A stretch of DNA of 33,970 nucleotides from Saprospiraceae bacterium (GCA_016715405.1 JADKAE010000008.1:1-33970); one strand, 5' to 3'. Numbered from the stretch's first letter, positions 8,023-17,656 are shown. The notes: generated by a model not told the origin, from the letters alone. A program made the numbers and translations.

Positions 8023-10353
8023 ATGATGAACAAACTGCTGCTTCTTGTTATACTAACTGCTTTTACCGGCGGAGGCGTTTTTTCACAATCGCTCACGCAA
8101 ACCCTCCGCGGACGTATCACCGACGCCGATACGCGGCAACCCCTCGCGGGGGCTACGGTAGCGCTGCCCGGCACGGAATGGGGCAGCGCTGCCGACAGCG
8201 CCGGCTATTACCGCATCGAACGCGTGCCGGTGGGTCGCTATCGCGTACAGGTAGCCCATGTCGGTTATCAAAGCCTGCTGGTCGCCGAGGTTGTCGTGGT
8301 GTCCGGCAAAGAACTCGTGCTCGACTTCGCCTTACAGGAAGCACCCGCCGACTTGTCGGAAATCGTAGTACGCGCGCCCCGCAGCGATGCCCGCAGCTAC
8401 AGTCCTACGGTGCGCACCCTAACCGTAGAAGAAACCCTGCGTTTCCCCGCAACCTTCTTCGACCCCGCCCGCCTCGCCATGGCTTTTGCCGGCGTGGCAA
8501 GCGACAACGACCAGGCCAACGGCATCGCCATCAGGGGCAATTCGCCCAACGGGTTACTATGGCGACTGGAGGACGTAGATATCGTAAACCCCAACCACAC
8601 GCCCAATGCCGGCACCTTCAGCGACCGCGTCACCGCCAACGGCGGCGGCGTGATGATGCTCAGCGCGCAACTGCTGGCCGCTTCCGACTTTTATACCGGC
8701 GCTTTCCCCACCGGCTATGGCAATGCCCTGTCGGGCGTGATGGATATGCGGCTGCGCCGCGGCAACGACCAGCGCCACGAGTTTACCGCCCAGGCCGGCC
8801 TCATCGGCCTCGACCTGGCTGCCGAAGGCCCCCTGGCTCGCCGCTCGGGCGCCTCTTACCTCGTCAATTACCGCTATTCAACCCTCGGTTTGCTGAGCGC
8901 GATGGGCCTGGAACTGGGTGACGAGGCTATCAGTTTTCAAGATTTCTCTTTTAATCTCGTTTTTCCTTCGCAAAAGGGCGGCCAATGGACGCTGTTCGGC
9001 GTGGGCGGCCTCAGCGAAAACCTCTTCGAAGCCCAGCGCGATTCCACCTTGTGGGAATTCCAGAAAGATCGCTACGACATCACCTTCCGCTCGCGCATGG
9101 GCACGCTGGGCGCCTCCTATACGGCGCCCGTGGGTGCGCAGGGCGTCTGGCGCACCGTGGTGGCCATATCGGCCCTCGACAGCGACCGCCTGGGCGACCG
9201 CCTCGACGATAGCCTGAATCCCCAACGCCTTGAATCGGATGAGTACGGCCAGTCTAAAGTATCGCTGCACAGCTATTATACCCGCAAACTAGGCGCAGGC
9301 AGCCGGCTTCGGGTAGGAATGATGGCCGGGCGGCAACATTACGAGATTTTCTCTGTCGTGCAGCCCGATACGCTGGCCGAGGGCAGCGGCGGCGGTTTAT
9401 TGCTGCAACCCTACGCGCACTGGCAGACCCAATTGGGCAGCAGACTGCGCCTGAATGCCGGCTTGCACGGCCTTTATTTTGATTTTAACGGCACGGGCGC
9501 CGTGGAGCCGCGCCTATCGGCGGAATGGACTCCCGCGCCCCGGCAAACGCTGGCGTTGAGCTACGGCCTGCACAGCCAGTTGCAACAGCCGCAACTATAC
9601 TTCAGCGCAAACGCCGCAGAGCAAAACGCCGAATTAACGCCCAGCCGGGCCCACCATGTCGTGTTGAGCTATGAATACCAACTGCCCAACCAGGGCGCGC
9701 TGCGGGCAGAAGCTTTCTTTCAGCACTTATTCAACGTACCCATTTCAACATCAGCCGGTAATACCTTCTCCGCGCTCAACCTCGTAGAAACCGCCATCGA
9801 CATCCCCCTCGTCAATGAAGGGTTGGGCCGCAACTACGGCCTCGAACTCAACTGGCAGCAACTCTTTACCGGCAGTTGGTACTACCTGCTCAACGCCACC
9901 TTCTACGACTCCAAATACCGAGCCGCCGACGGCCTCTGGCGCAATACGCGCTACAACGGCAACTACCTCTTCAATGCCACCGCGGGCCGCGAGTGGAAAA
10001 AACAGCGCGAAGGCCGCGGGGAGCGCACCCTGGGCGCCAATGCCCGCCTGGCATGCGCCGGAGGTTTCCGCGATACCCCCATCGACGCCGAAGCTTCGGC
10101 AGCGGCCGGTGTCACCGTTTACCGCGATGCCGAAGCTTTCAGCCTCAAACAAACAGACTATTACCGCCTCGACTTACGCATCTACCTGCAATGGCAAAAG
10201 AAAAAGGCCAATAGTACGCTTTCGCTCGATATTCAAAACGCCACGAATGCCAAAAACACGGCATTCAGTTATTACGACACCCAGCAAAAAGCGATCGTGA
10301 TAAAGCGGCAGTTGGGGATCATTCCGATATTGAGTTGGCGGGTAGAGTTTTAG
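8023..10353 (+). CDS. TonB-dependent receptor with carboxypeptidase-like N-terminal domain
   Basis: The frame is intact (776 residues). A signal peptide (LLLLVILTAFTGGGVFSQ) precedes a carboxypeptidase-regulatory-like domain (LRGRITDADTRQPLAGATV, residues about 28-110). The plug domain follows, with VRTLTVEETLRFPATFFDPA and IAIRGNSPNGLLWRLEDVDI (about 125-240), then a beta-barrel of about 500 residues ending in an aromatic residue (SWRVEF), as outer-membrane barrels do. The substrate cannot be told; no SusD partner is adjacent, so a polysaccharide-utilisation locus is not supported. Codon use is GC-rich and the gene is free of frame breaks, unlike both window ends. Its stop overlaps the convergent SRPBCC gene by 4 bp. 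A start at 8026 (second ATG) is equally possible. Confidence 0.88.
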   Translation: MMNKLLLLVILTAFTGGGVFSQSLTQTLRGRITDADTRQPLAGATVALPGTEWGSAADSAGYYRIERVPVGRYRVQVAHVGYQSLLVAEVVVVSGKELVLDFALQEAPADLSEIVVRAPRSDARSYSPTVRTLTVEETLRFPATFFDPARLAMAFAGVASDNDQANGIAIRGNSPNGLLWRLEDVDIVNPNHTPNAGTFSDRVTANGGGVMMLSAQLLAASDFYTGAFPTGYGNALSGVMDMRLRRGNDQRHEFTAQAGLIGLDLAAEGPLARRSGASYLVNYRYSTLGLLSAMGLELGDEAISFQDFSFNLVFPSQKGGQWTLFGVGGLSENLFEAQRDSTLWEFQKDRYDITFRSRMGTLGASYTAPVGAQGVWRTVVAISALDSDRLGDRLDDSLNPQRLESDEYGQSKVSLHSYYTRKLGAGSRLRVGMMAGRQHYEIFSVVQPDTLAEGSGGGLLLQPYAHWQTQLGSRLRLNAGLHGLYFDFNGTGAVEPRLSAEWTPAPRQTLALSYGLHSQLQQPQLYFSANAAEQNAELTPSRAHHVVLSYEYQLPNQGALRAEAFFQHLFNVPISTSAGNTFSALNLVETAIDIPLVNEGLGRNYGLELNWQQLFTGSWYYLLNATFYDSKYRAADGLWRNTRYNGNYLFNATAGREWKKQREGRGERTLGANARLACAGGFRDTPIDAEASAAAGVTVYRDAEAFSLKQTDYYRLDLRIYLQWQKKKANSTLSLDIQNATNAKNTAFSYYDTQQKAIVIKRQLGIIPILSWRVEF

Positions 10354-10901
10354 AGCACCCTGTTATCCGTCAAATTATGCGGAAAAACAGGCCCCGGCGG
10401 CCTGGGCAAACCAGCCCGGGCAGCCTGTGAAGGCGCTCTCCGGCGCTGCAACTCCAGCGCCAGGCTTTCTTCTCCTTTGCGCATAGCCCAATGGTGATTG
10501 GCAGAGAAAACAGGTCGCAGCAGCCAGCTGAGCTTTTTTAGCAGAGGTTTTTCGGCGCTAATCCGCCAATCGTAGATCACCTCGCATTGGTCGTCGTCGA
10601 GCTGGCGGAAAGTCCATTCGCCCGTGCCGGCAAAATCGCCGATGGCCTCCAGCGAAAATCCGTATGGAAATTCGGTATGTGTTACCACAAACTGCCATTT
10701 CAACGTATAGGGCAGAAATCCCTTGGTGTAGAGCATCACCCGTTTGCCCACGCCGCCGGGTTGTCCTTTTTCCAATTGTTTTACATCCAAATACACGCTC
10801 GGCCACCAGCGCGACAAGTCTTCTACGGCTTCGAGGGTGCGGTACACCTCTACGCAGGTAGCGGGTATAATCCAACGGGTAGTGAAGTGATAGGCGCTCA
10901 T
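10350..10901 (-). CDS. SRPBCC (START-like) family protein
   Basis: This intact 183-residue minus-strand gene shows the SRPBCC helix-grip pattern: FTTRWIIPATCVEVYRTLEA at the start, a WWP motif (SRWWPSVYLDVKQLEKG), a central antiparallel sheet (GEWTFRQLDDDQCEVIYDWR) and a long C-terminal helix. SRPBCC proteins bind hydrophobic ligands or act on polyketide-like substrates; no specific ligand can be assigned. The C-terminal 30 residues (Pro/Arg-rich) extend past the domain. It lies 13 bp downstream of the NTF2-like gene on the same strand, probably co-transcribed, and converges on the TonB receptor gene. Confidence 0.75.
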   Translation of the reverse strand: MSAYHFTTRWIIPATCVEVYRTLEAVEDLSRWWPSVYLDVKQLEKGQPGGVGKRVMLYTKGFLPYTLKWQFVVTHTEFPYGFSLEAIGDFAGTGEWTFRQLDDDQCEVIYDWRISAEKPLLKKLSWLLRPVFSANHHWAMRKGEESLALELQRRRAPSQAARAGLPRPPGPVFPHNLTDNRVL

Positions 10902-10914
10902 TTATCTATATGCT

Positions 10915-11316
10915 TTAGCTCAAATAGGCGTCATTGAGACTCGTAAAATCGCCGGTGCTTTTCCAGCCGATAACCTGGCCTGCATCGTTGAAAGTCCAGG
11001 TAAATTTGACGGTAACGCTAAAGGGCTTACCTGTGGCATTCGCCAGGCCGTCGTGGCGAACATCGTTGATCACCTTGCGGCCTTCTTCGCGAAAATTAGA
11101 AGGCTCAAAATAAGTGGTTTGGGTGGATGTTCCAAGCCCCGTAAAAAAGCGCGCTACGCCGTCTTTGCCCCTAAACTCGCCGCCATAAGGAGTCACTTTA
11201 GGGTCGGCGCCATTGTCAAAAGTAACTTCGTCGGCCAATTGGGCCAAAATTCCAGGTACGTCGCCCTGGGCGAAACAGGAATAGATGTGTTGAACGGTGC
11301 TGAGTTGATTCGACAT
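10915..11316 (-). CDS. SnoaL/NTF2-like protein
   Basis: The frame is intact (133 residues). MSNQLSTVQHIYSCFAQGDV, FDNGADPKVTPYGGEFRGKD and VKFTWTFNDAGQVIGWKSTG follow the one-domain SnoaL/NTF2-like pattern: an N-terminal helix that counts a population, a cone-shaped sheet and a C-terminal edge strand. No signal peptide is present, so it is likely cytoplasmic. It is the first gene of a probable two-gene unit with the SRPBCC gene. Both are small ligand-cavity folds, which may hint at a shared hydrophobic metabolite (inference only). Confidence 0.75.
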   Translation of the reverse strand: MSNQLSTVQHIYSCFAQGDVPGILAQLADEVTFDNGADPKVTPYGGEFRGKDGVARFFTGLGTSTQTTYFEPSNFREEGRKVINDVRHDGLANATGKPFSVTVKFTWTFNDAGQVIGWKSTGDFTSLNDAYLS

Positions 11317-11351
11317 GATTTTTAGATTTTATTGCGATATAAAAAGAAGCT

Positions 11352-11391
11352 GAAAAACTGCCGCCGGGATATATTTGGATTTCCCCGGCGG
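11352..11391 (-). terminator. Rho-independent terminator for the minus-strand SnoaL-like gene
   Basis: A 9-bp perfect GC stem (GCCGCCGGG 11359-11367 with CCCGGCGGC 11383-11391) has a 15-nt loop. On the minus strand it is followed by cagTTTTT (11352-11356 as A's on +). It sits downstream of the 11467-12381 gene and upstream of the NTF2-like gene, separating the two units. Confidence 0.7.
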
Positions 11392-11466
11392 CTTTTCAAT
11401 GACTATCATTTAGTTTGTTTTGGGTTGGCTTCGATTAAGATTTTGGCATCAGGCGTTTTCAATGGC

Positions 11467-12381
11467 TTAGTTGTTCGACGAAGTAGCGCCGGCAGCAGCG
11501 CCTTTCACCTGGTTGTTTAGGGTTGCCGTATCAAATTCTACCGAGCCCTCCTGTATTTTTCCTTCGGCGTTGAGCTTGTAGAGGCCCAGCCAGGCAACTT
11601 TTACACTATTGCCCGTTGGCGCCTGCCCTTGGTACGTGCCTTTATTAGTGCCCGTTACCCAACCTTTTACCGTCACATAATTGCCGCTCACGATGACATC
11701 ATCCAACGTCCTTTTGATGTCAGGAAAGGCCGATTTCATACCTGAAATTCGCTTTTTTAAGTCCTCGCCGCTGGTTTGTTTTCCGGCAAAATAGTTCTTG
11801 CCGTCGGGCGCCCAATAGCTCATAAATTTGTCCGTAATCCCCTCGTCGGCTGCAGCGAGCATGGCCCGAACGGTGGCCTCGGCAGCAAATGCCATAGGGT
11901 CGACGCCGAGTTGGCGGAAAACTTCCGTGCCGCCTTTGGTGGCTTCATGGTATATGCATTTACCCTGGGCGTCGAGCTCTACAATGTCCACGTCATCGTA
12001 CTTCATGGTTTTGCCCGTGGCCGGTATGCTAAAAAGGTTGCCGGTATGCTTGCCGGAGAGCGTCACACGCACGAGGTAGCGGGAGGGACTGATTGTGGCA
12101 ATTTCATTTATAGCGATTTTAAAATCGGTAAATGCGCTAAAGAATTGCTTGTATCCTTCCAGCGCTTCCCAAACACCAACGGTGGTCATGGGCGCCACGT
12201 TTACATCTGTATATTTTTTCTCGTCGCAAAGTGCGGCAAATGCATTCCAGTCTTTGCGGTTGAGGGCGTCATAAGCCTCACGGATCGTCGATTCGTATTT
12301 GCCGGATTGCGCGGCAAGCGGTGCGGTAAAGAAAAACGCCAATAGCGCAGCTGTGAAAAACAGTTTTGATAACATGGTCAA
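11467..12381 (-). CDS. Secreted protein with two tandem SnoaL-like (NTF2-fold) domains
   Basis: This intact minus-strand gene encodes 304 residues with a signal peptide (MLSKLFFTAALLAFFFTAPLAAQ). A start at 12375 is equally good, since the upstream ATG adds only MT. The first domain (about 30-155) has YDALNRKDWNAFAALCDEK and WEALEGYKQFFSAFTDFKIA. The second (about 165-285) has SYWAPDGKNYFAGKQTSGED and MKSAFPDIKRTLDDVIVSGN. Both match the SnoaL ester-cyclase-like family. A short Ala/Ser tail ends the protein. A Bacteroidota -7 box lies 53 bp upstream and a strong terminator downstream, so it appears to be a single-gene unit. The substrate is unknown and activity unproven. Confidence 0.75.
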   Translation of the reverse strand: MTMLSKLFFTAALLAFFFTAPLAAQSGKYESTIREAYDALNRKDWNAFAALCDEKKYTDVNVAPMTTVGVWEALEGYKQFFSAFTDFKIAINEIATISPSRYLVRVTLSGKHTGNLFSIPATGKTMKYDDVDIVELDAQGKCIYHEATKGGTEVFRQLGVDPMAFAAEATVRAMLAAADEGITDKFMSYWAPDGKNYFAGKQTSGEDLKKRISGMKSAFPDIKRTLDDVIVSGNYVTVKGWVTGTNKGTYQGQAPTGNSVKVAWLGLYKLNAEGKIQEGSVEFDTATLNNQVKGAAAGATSSNN

Positions 12382-12433
12382 TAGGTTTTTTATTTTTTGA
12401 AAATTCTGTAATCGTTAAGCATGATTGACACTG

Positions 12434-12441
12434 CAAAGATA
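12434..12441 (-). promoter_or_regulatory. Bacteroidota-type -7 promoter box for the SnoaL-like gene
   Basis: On the minus strand the bases read TATCTTTG, an exact TAnnTTTG match. It lies about 53 bp upstream of the start codon, in the divergent gap shared with the histidine kinase gene. TTG triplets lie upstream at plausible -33 distances. Confidence 0.55.
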
Positions 12442-12569
12442 CCATCACAATAAACTGACAATCAATCCCGTAAAAACAGGCTTTTTATCTACCGGAAAAA
12501 GGGGATTTTGAGGAAAAGGCTTGCGAAGGCAGGGTGGAATGTTGTACATTAGATAAAATTTCGCACCCA

Positions 12570-14530
12570 ATGAGATGGTTGATGTTTTTCCTGGCCATGA
12601 TAATTGCTGTACTGACCCATGCACAGCGCGATAGCCTGTTGGGCATTGCCCGCAGTACGAACGTGGATTCCACCAAAGTATGGGCGCTCATGGAGGCTGG
12701 TAAGCTTTACCTCCAATCGCAACCCGATAGCGCCGTGTTTTTCATCAGCCAATCACTGACAGTCGCTGAAAAAACCAACTTCGAACGGGGTATCGCCAAA
12801 TGCCGCATCAACCGGGCTTATGCTTACAACAACCTGGGCCGGTACAAAGCCTCGGTGGCCGATTGCCAGGTCGCTATTCCTATTTGCCGGCGCCTGGACA
12901 TGAAGAAAGAATTGGTGGCCTCTTTTAATAACCTGGGCAACGCCTGGGACTTTCTCGGCAACAGGTGGCAGGCGATAGACGCGTTTTCCGACGCGCTGCA
13001 GGCAATGGAAGGCGCCAACTTGCCGCCGCACTTCCCCATCATAGTGCGCAACAACCTCGCGCGACAGTATGAAAACCTGGGCCTCTTCCAAAAAAGCTTT
13101 GATTACGGCAAGCAGTCGTACGAAGAAGCCGCCGCCATGGGCGATTCTTCTCTGGTGGCTTCCGGCCTGCATATTATGGCTTTTGCCGCTTTATCGCTGG
13201 GCCGTGAGGCCGAAGCGCTGGGGTATTGCCGCCGCGTAGCGCGCATTGCCCGGGAGGTTAACGATCCCGTTTTACTGGTATTCGCACTAAATAATATCGC
13301 CGTAATCAGTTATTGGGAGCAACCGGCAGCGGCCGAAAAAATGATGCAGGAAGCTTTTACCGTGGCACAAGGTTCGGGCGACTTGTTTGGCGAGATTGCG
13401 GCTTTACAAGGATTAGCACGTTTTTCCATTTGGAGCCGCCGGTTTTCACAAGCGGAGCAATACGCCAACCGCGCCCTCGAAAAAGCCCAACAAGAAAATA
13501 TGAACGACGAGGTGGCCAGTTGCTATCTCCTGCTCTCCGACATCGCCCTGGCCACAGGCAAAACCAAACTCCACTACGATTTGCGGCGCAGTTTTTTTTA
13601 CATGAACGACACCCTCACCAACAACCAGTTGGTACACGCCACGCAGGAACTGGAAACCAAATACGAAACCGCCCAAAAAGAACAACAGATCGTGTCGCTG
13701 CAACAGGAAAAAGAACTCCAGCAATTGCGCCTGCGCCAGAAAAACGGCCTCATCGGCGGCCTGGCAGGTGCTGCCGTGCTGATGGTCGTACTGGCCGCGC
13801 TGGCCTGGATCAACCTGCAAAACCGCCGAAAATTATTCAACCAGGAAACCCGCATTCAAGCGCAAAAATCAAGGAACTGGAGCAGGAACGCCAGCTCAGC
13901 ATCGCCGATGCCGTGATGCAGGGACAGGAAAAAGAACGCTCTCGCCTGGCCCGCGATCTGCACGACGGCCTCGGCGGCATGCTATCCGGTATCAAACAAG
14001 CTTTATTTGCCATGAAAGGAAACCAGATCTTACCCGAAACCTCCGCCGCAGCGCTCAGCCAGGTGGTCAGCGACCTCGACCGCTCGATCAACGAACTCCG
14101 GCACATTGCCCGCAATATGATGCCCGAAGCCCTGGTACGCTTCGGACTCAAAGACGCGCTGGAGGACTTCTGCGACCACCTGAAGCAATCCGGCGAACTA
14201 AAGATCCACTTCCAGTCGTTCGGCATGGAAGAACGCCTACCCCAGGAAACGGAAGTCGTCCTCTTCCGCATCGCCCAGGAGTTGCTCAATAACGTAGTAC
14301 GCCACGCCAAAGCCTCAAACTCCCTCGTGCAACTGCTGCGCGACAAAGACCGGCTGAGCCTCACCGTAGAAGACGACGGCAAAGGTTTTGACGCCGCCGC
14401 GCTCAACCAAGTGCAAGGCATCGGCTGGGTCAATATCCGCTCGCGCGTCAATTACCTTGGCGGCGAGCTCGACGTGCGCTCGGCCCCCGGCGAGGGTTGC
14501 TCTGTTCACATCGAAATGCAACTGCCATGA
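12570..14530 (+). CDS. TPR-containing sensor histidine kinase (HisKA_3 type; one frame break)
   Basis: I choose ATG 12570 because it opens a signal peptide or membrane segment (MRWLMFFLAMIIAVLTHAQ); an in-frame GTG at 12534 is less likely. Residues about 30-380 are TPR repeats, followed by a coiled coil and one membrane helix (IGGLAGAAVLMVVLAALAWI, about 395-415). The kinase core contains the HisKA_3 phosphoacceptor ERSRLARDLHDGLGGMLSG (His near residue 464), the N-box LLNNVVRHAKAS, the G1 box DDGKGFD and a final GEGCSVHIEM. The frame breaks at the AAAAA run 13864-13868; one more A joins RIQAQK to IKELEQERQLS. The stop overlaps the response regulator start (ATGA). It probably senses an envelope signal through the TPR domain and phosphorylates the adjacent regulator. 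Confidence 0.85.
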
Positions 14531-15153
14531 TCCGCGTGTTCATCATCGACGACCACCCGATGGTCGTGGAAGGCGTCAAAGCCCTGCTCGCCCATTCTGA
14601 AACCGCCGAAATATGCGGCGCCGCCCACGACGGTTACAGCGCACTGGAACAACTAAAAAGCCTGCACGCCGAAGTAGCGCTGGTCGACATCAACCTGCCC
14701 GATATGAACGGCATCGATCTATGCGCTTTGCTGAAAAAAGAATTCCCCGAATTGAAAATTCTGGGCTTGAGCACTTTTAAAGAACGCAGCTACATCACTC
14801 GCATGATCGAAGCCGGCGCTTCGGGTTATTTACTTAAAAATGCCACCAAAGAAGAATTGGAAGAGGCTATTGTTACTTCCCGGCAAGGCCGCATGTATAT
14901 GAGTATGGAGGTTGCCTCCGTGCTGACCAAACCGGCGCCGGAACGCCCGGCTTTGCCCATGCTCACAGCCCGTGAAAAAGAAGTACTGCAACTCATCGCC
15001 GACGGGCTCACCAACCAGGAAATTGCCGATAAATTATTTATTAGTGTTCTCACGGTAGATAGCCACCGAAAAAATTTATTGGCCAAATTTAGTGTAAAAA
15101 ATACAGCGGCTATGGTGCGGTTTGCGTTGGAGTATAAGTTGATTGAGTTGTGA
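14527..15153 (+). CDS. NarL/LuxR-type response regulator
   Basis: The frame is intact (208 residues) from ATG 14527, overlapping the kinase stop by 4 bp, so translation is coupled. The receiver domain (1-120) has the acidic pair IIDDHP (residues 8-9), the phosphorylatable Asp54 in ALVDINLPDMNG and the conserved Lys in GYLLKNA. The C-terminal helix-turn-helix (about 143-195) has LTAREKEVLQLIADGLTNQE and VDSHRKNLLAKF, the LuxR/GerE signature. It is a DNA-binding transcription factor; targets are unknown. Together with the preceding gene it forms a complete two-component pair. Confidence 0.92.
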   Translation: MIRVFIIDDHPMVVEGVKALLAHSETAEICGAAHDGYSALEQLKSLHAEVALVDINLPDMNGIDLCALLKKEFPELKILGLSTFKERSYITRMIEAGASGYLLKNATKEELEEAIVTSRQGRMYMSMEVASVLTKPAPERPALPMLTAREKEVLQLIADGLTNQEIADKLFISVLTVDSHRKNLLAKFSVKNTAAMVRFALEYKLIEL

Positions 15154-15172
15154 TTATTTTGATCGATTAATG

Positions 15173-15951
15173 CTATTGCAAAATAGATATTGTCATCAGT
15201 GTAAAGTCCAGGGCTTTGCCGTAATCCAATTCTTCGTAGGTTAATCCAAGTTTTCTTATGTTAGCGTAGTAATCTGCTCTATTTACATAATAATTTTTTT
15301 CCAGCTCTACCGCCACGGCTTTTTCTCCCAGTTTTTCCAATAAAAACCATTTTTCTAATAGCCTGGCAGTTCTTCCATTACCATCCTGAAAAGGGTGTAT
15401 TTTTACAAATACCAAATGAATCATCGCTGCGTAATAAAATACCTCGTTAATAGTCAATTCTTTAGCCAGCAATAAATCTATATCATTTAACAATCGCAAC
15501 CACTCTTTATTTACCAAATGGGGTTCGGCAGCTATATATTCAATACGGTCCGCTTCATTGATAACAAACATTGGATTAGTGCGTAGTTTACCTCTTTCGC
15601 TTGCCGGCAATAAGTTTCTGCTTAATACCTCATGTGCATGCAGTACATTTTTTCTGTTAGCTTATTTGTTAAAATAAAAAGATAAGCCTCATATAGGTCG
15701 TCGGCTCTTTTTGTATAGTCCGGTTGGTATTTTATATTTAAAAATTTATACTTAAAATAACTATCGTAGTCGATATTTTCCCCTTCTATTTTTGAAGAAT
15801 ACACAGACGAGATGCTGTTATAAAATTGAAAATAGTCGACCGGAAGCTCTTCCTTTGACTTAATTGTCAGCGTTTCTAATGGGTTGAAATCTATTTTTTC
15901 ATTAAATAACCCCAAAAGATCTGCTGTAATAATGGATAGTTTGTCGTACAC
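15173..15951 (-). CDS. Fic family protein (class II, one frame break)
   Basis: The C-terminal part carries the Fic active-site loop HPFQDGNGRTARLLEKW, the motif of AMP-transferring Fic enzymes (His, Asp, Gly-Asn-Gly-Arg all present). The N-terminal part contains SSKIEG, matching the inhibitory (S/T)xxxE(G/N) helix, so this is a class II, self-inhibited Fic protein of about 260 residues. The frame breaks at the T6 run 15648-15653 on the + strand. One extra base joins NKLTEK to NVLHAHEVLSRNLLPASERG. The start is the GTG at 15951. It likely AMPylates a protein hydroxyl and is held inactive by the Glu of the inhibitory helix. It stands alone, with no Fic-antitoxin partner, and converges on the response regulator gene. 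Confidence 0.8.
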
Positions 15952-16308
15952 GGAGTATATGTTGTGTTTTTATCTGTTAATATTTAGGTTCGTTTTTAAC
16001 GCAAAGGACGCAAGGGGAAGCGCAAAGGCCGCTATCCTATGAGTGCTTATCTCGGCCCAATTGCGAGCTTTGCGACACCTTTGCGAACCTTGCGTTTTAA
16101 AATAGTCCAAATACACGGCATAATAGGCGTTTCCACCTAATTAGTTACTTTTATTTTCATTTGCCACTTCCTCGCAAATTGCACGATTTTTTTCCAAATC
16201 CATAAATTTTTTTCCTCCCCCCTGTAATTATCCCCCCCTCCGGTCATATACCCCCGTAAACCCGCGAAGGGTATTCCTAACAAACATTATTACCAAAAAC
16301 CTTTTACT
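15952..16308. other. Intergenic region with palindromic repeat; no gene seen
   Basis: This divergent gap separates the Fic gene (minus) from the tail-fibre-like gene (plus). Its main content is an inverted repeat at 15998-16096. The remaining part (16100-16300) is AT-rich with C-runs just upstream of the next gene and no open frame that looks coding. Promoters for both flanking genes should lie here, but I could not place a convincing TAnnTTTG box. Confidence 0.5.
15998..16096. repeat. CGCAAAG-type palindromic dispersed repeat
   Basis: AACGCAAAGGACGCAAGG (15998-16015) pairs imperfectly with CCTTTGCGAACCTTGCGTT (16078-16096), and further CGCAAAG/CTTTGCG pieces lie between. Repeats of this wording are familiar from between-gene regions of Bacteroidota and other environmental bacteria. 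Only one copy is in the window, so calling it dispersed relies on that recollection. Confidence 0.5.
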
Positions 16309-17634
16309 ATGAGAAAAGTAACACTTCTTCTTGTATGCGCAATGATGAGCTTTGCCAACGCACTGCTGGCGCAATTCCCCAACATGGACATCAACGGCAA
16401 TACGCTGTATTTCGACCCCCTTACCCGCCAGATCGGCATCGGGGTTAACCTCGTATCCGACCCCGACGCCATGCTCAAAGTAGGCCGCGGCAAAGTGCAA
16501 ATTGAACGCACTACCGGCAACCACTTCCTCGAACTGATCGACAACACCGCTTCTACCGCTTCTTTCCGCCTTTTTAGCGACCACACCGCCACCGATTTTG
16601 ACCTCAGCCCCCAACCCGCAGCAAGCACGGCTGCTGCCAACCTCAATTTTTTCCGCTTTACAACCACGACCGGCGGTGGTAGCGTGAATTTCTTCCGCCC
16701 CGACGGCAGCGGACAACTCGACGCACGCATCGGCCTCAACGGCCAGTCGAGCTATTTCCAAACGCTGGGCGGCAAGTTCGGCATCGGCACGAGCACACCG
16801 GCCGTCTCGGTACACGCCGTAGGCAATCGCCTGCGCCTCTCCACGCCGGGCGATGACAACCGCTTTATCGAGATGCGCACCGACGGCAACGATCTCGACC
16901 TCAACGCCAACGGCGGCGACCTGTACCTCCACTCCAATACCGGCAACGTGCAAGTCGCCAGCTTCGGCGGCCACGTGATCCTGGGACAGGTAGCTACGCC
17001 GACCGACAAACTGGAAGTACAAGGCTCCGCGAAAGTACACGGCTATGACGCCGTAGTGCACAGCCGCAACACCTCCGACCAGGATTTCGACCTTATCGGC
17101 ACTTACCAGGGCTGGGACCCCAATGCCGTGTATATCAGCGGCTACAACGCCAGAAACAACCCCGGCGTGAAAAATACGCGCAACGTCTACGTAGGCGGCG
17201 CCGGCTCCGAAGCGCTGGTAGTAGACCTTATCAACCAAAAAGTAGGTATCGGCGTATTGGCTAGCCAAATCCCAGCCGCCTACAAACTGGCCGTCGACGG
17301 CGGTATCATCTGCGAAGAACTGCGCGTGCGCAACTCTGCAGCATGGCCCGACTACGTCTTCACTGACGCCCACAACTTGATGAGCCAGAAAGAAGTAGAG
17401 CAATTAACCGCCCAAAAAGGCCACCTGCCGGGTAAGCCGAGCGCCGCCGAAGTAGAAGCCGAAGGCGGGTTCCAGGTAGGCGATATGCAGCGCCGGCGGG
17501 TGGAAAAAGTAGAGGAACTCACCCTCCATACCATCGATGTCAATAAGCGCAACGATGAACTGCAAGCCCAATTGCAACAAGCCATGCAGCTTATCAACCA
17601 ATTGCAGCAGCGCGTCGAGGGACTCGAGAAATAA
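16309..17634 (+). CDS. Secreted tail-fibre-like beta-rich protein with C-terminal coiled coil
   Basis: The frame is intact (441 residues) with signal peptide MRKVTLLLVCAMMSFANALLAQ. The body is rich in short repeating beta motifs with the IGIGTxxP pattern (KFGIGTSTPAVSVHAVGNRL) usual for phage-tail-fibre-like proteins of Bacteroidota. It is followed by YKLAVDGGIICEELRVRNS and GHLPGKPSAAEVEAEGGFQV, then a terminal coiled coil of about 55 residues (QLQQAMQLINQLQQRVEGLE) that probably trimerises the fibre. No phage genes are adjacent and no S74 chaperone catalytic motif is evident, so it is most likely a cell-surface or secreted structural protein. It ends in a strong terminator. Confidence 0.75.
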   Translation: MRKVTLLLVCAMMSFANALLAQFPNMDINGNTLYFDPLTRQIGIGVNLVSDPDAMLKVGRGKVQIERTTGNHFLELIDNTASTASFRLFSDHTATDFDLSPQPAASTAAANLNFFRFTTTTGGGSVNFFRPDGSGQLDARIGLNGQSSYFQTLGGKFGIGTSTPAVSVHAVGNRLRLSTPGDDNRFIEMRTDGNDLDLNANGGDLYLHSNTGNVQVASFGGHVILGQVATPTDKLEVQGSAKVHGYDAVVHSRNTSDQDFDLIGTYQGWDPNAVYISGYNARNNPGVKNTRNVYVGGAGSEALVVDLINQKVGIGVLASQIPAAYKLAVDGGIICEELRVRNSAAWPDYVFTDAHNLMSQKEVEQLTAQKGHLPGKPSAAEVEAEGGFQVGDMQRRRVEKVEELTLHTIDVNKRNDELQAQLQQAMQLINQLQQRVEGLEK

Positions 17635-17656
17635 GCCGCGTTAATCTATTGTATAA

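Noticed and set aside
8013..8921. Arg/Pro-rich open frame overlapping the TonB receptor gene
   Set aside because: It is an alternative frame of GC-rich coding sequence. The receptor frame has a signal peptide, plug and barrel.
16228..17403. Long minus-strand open frame opposite the tail-fibre-like gene
   Set aside because: The Val/Ala-rich translation lacks domains and is the antisense of a clear secreted protein gene.
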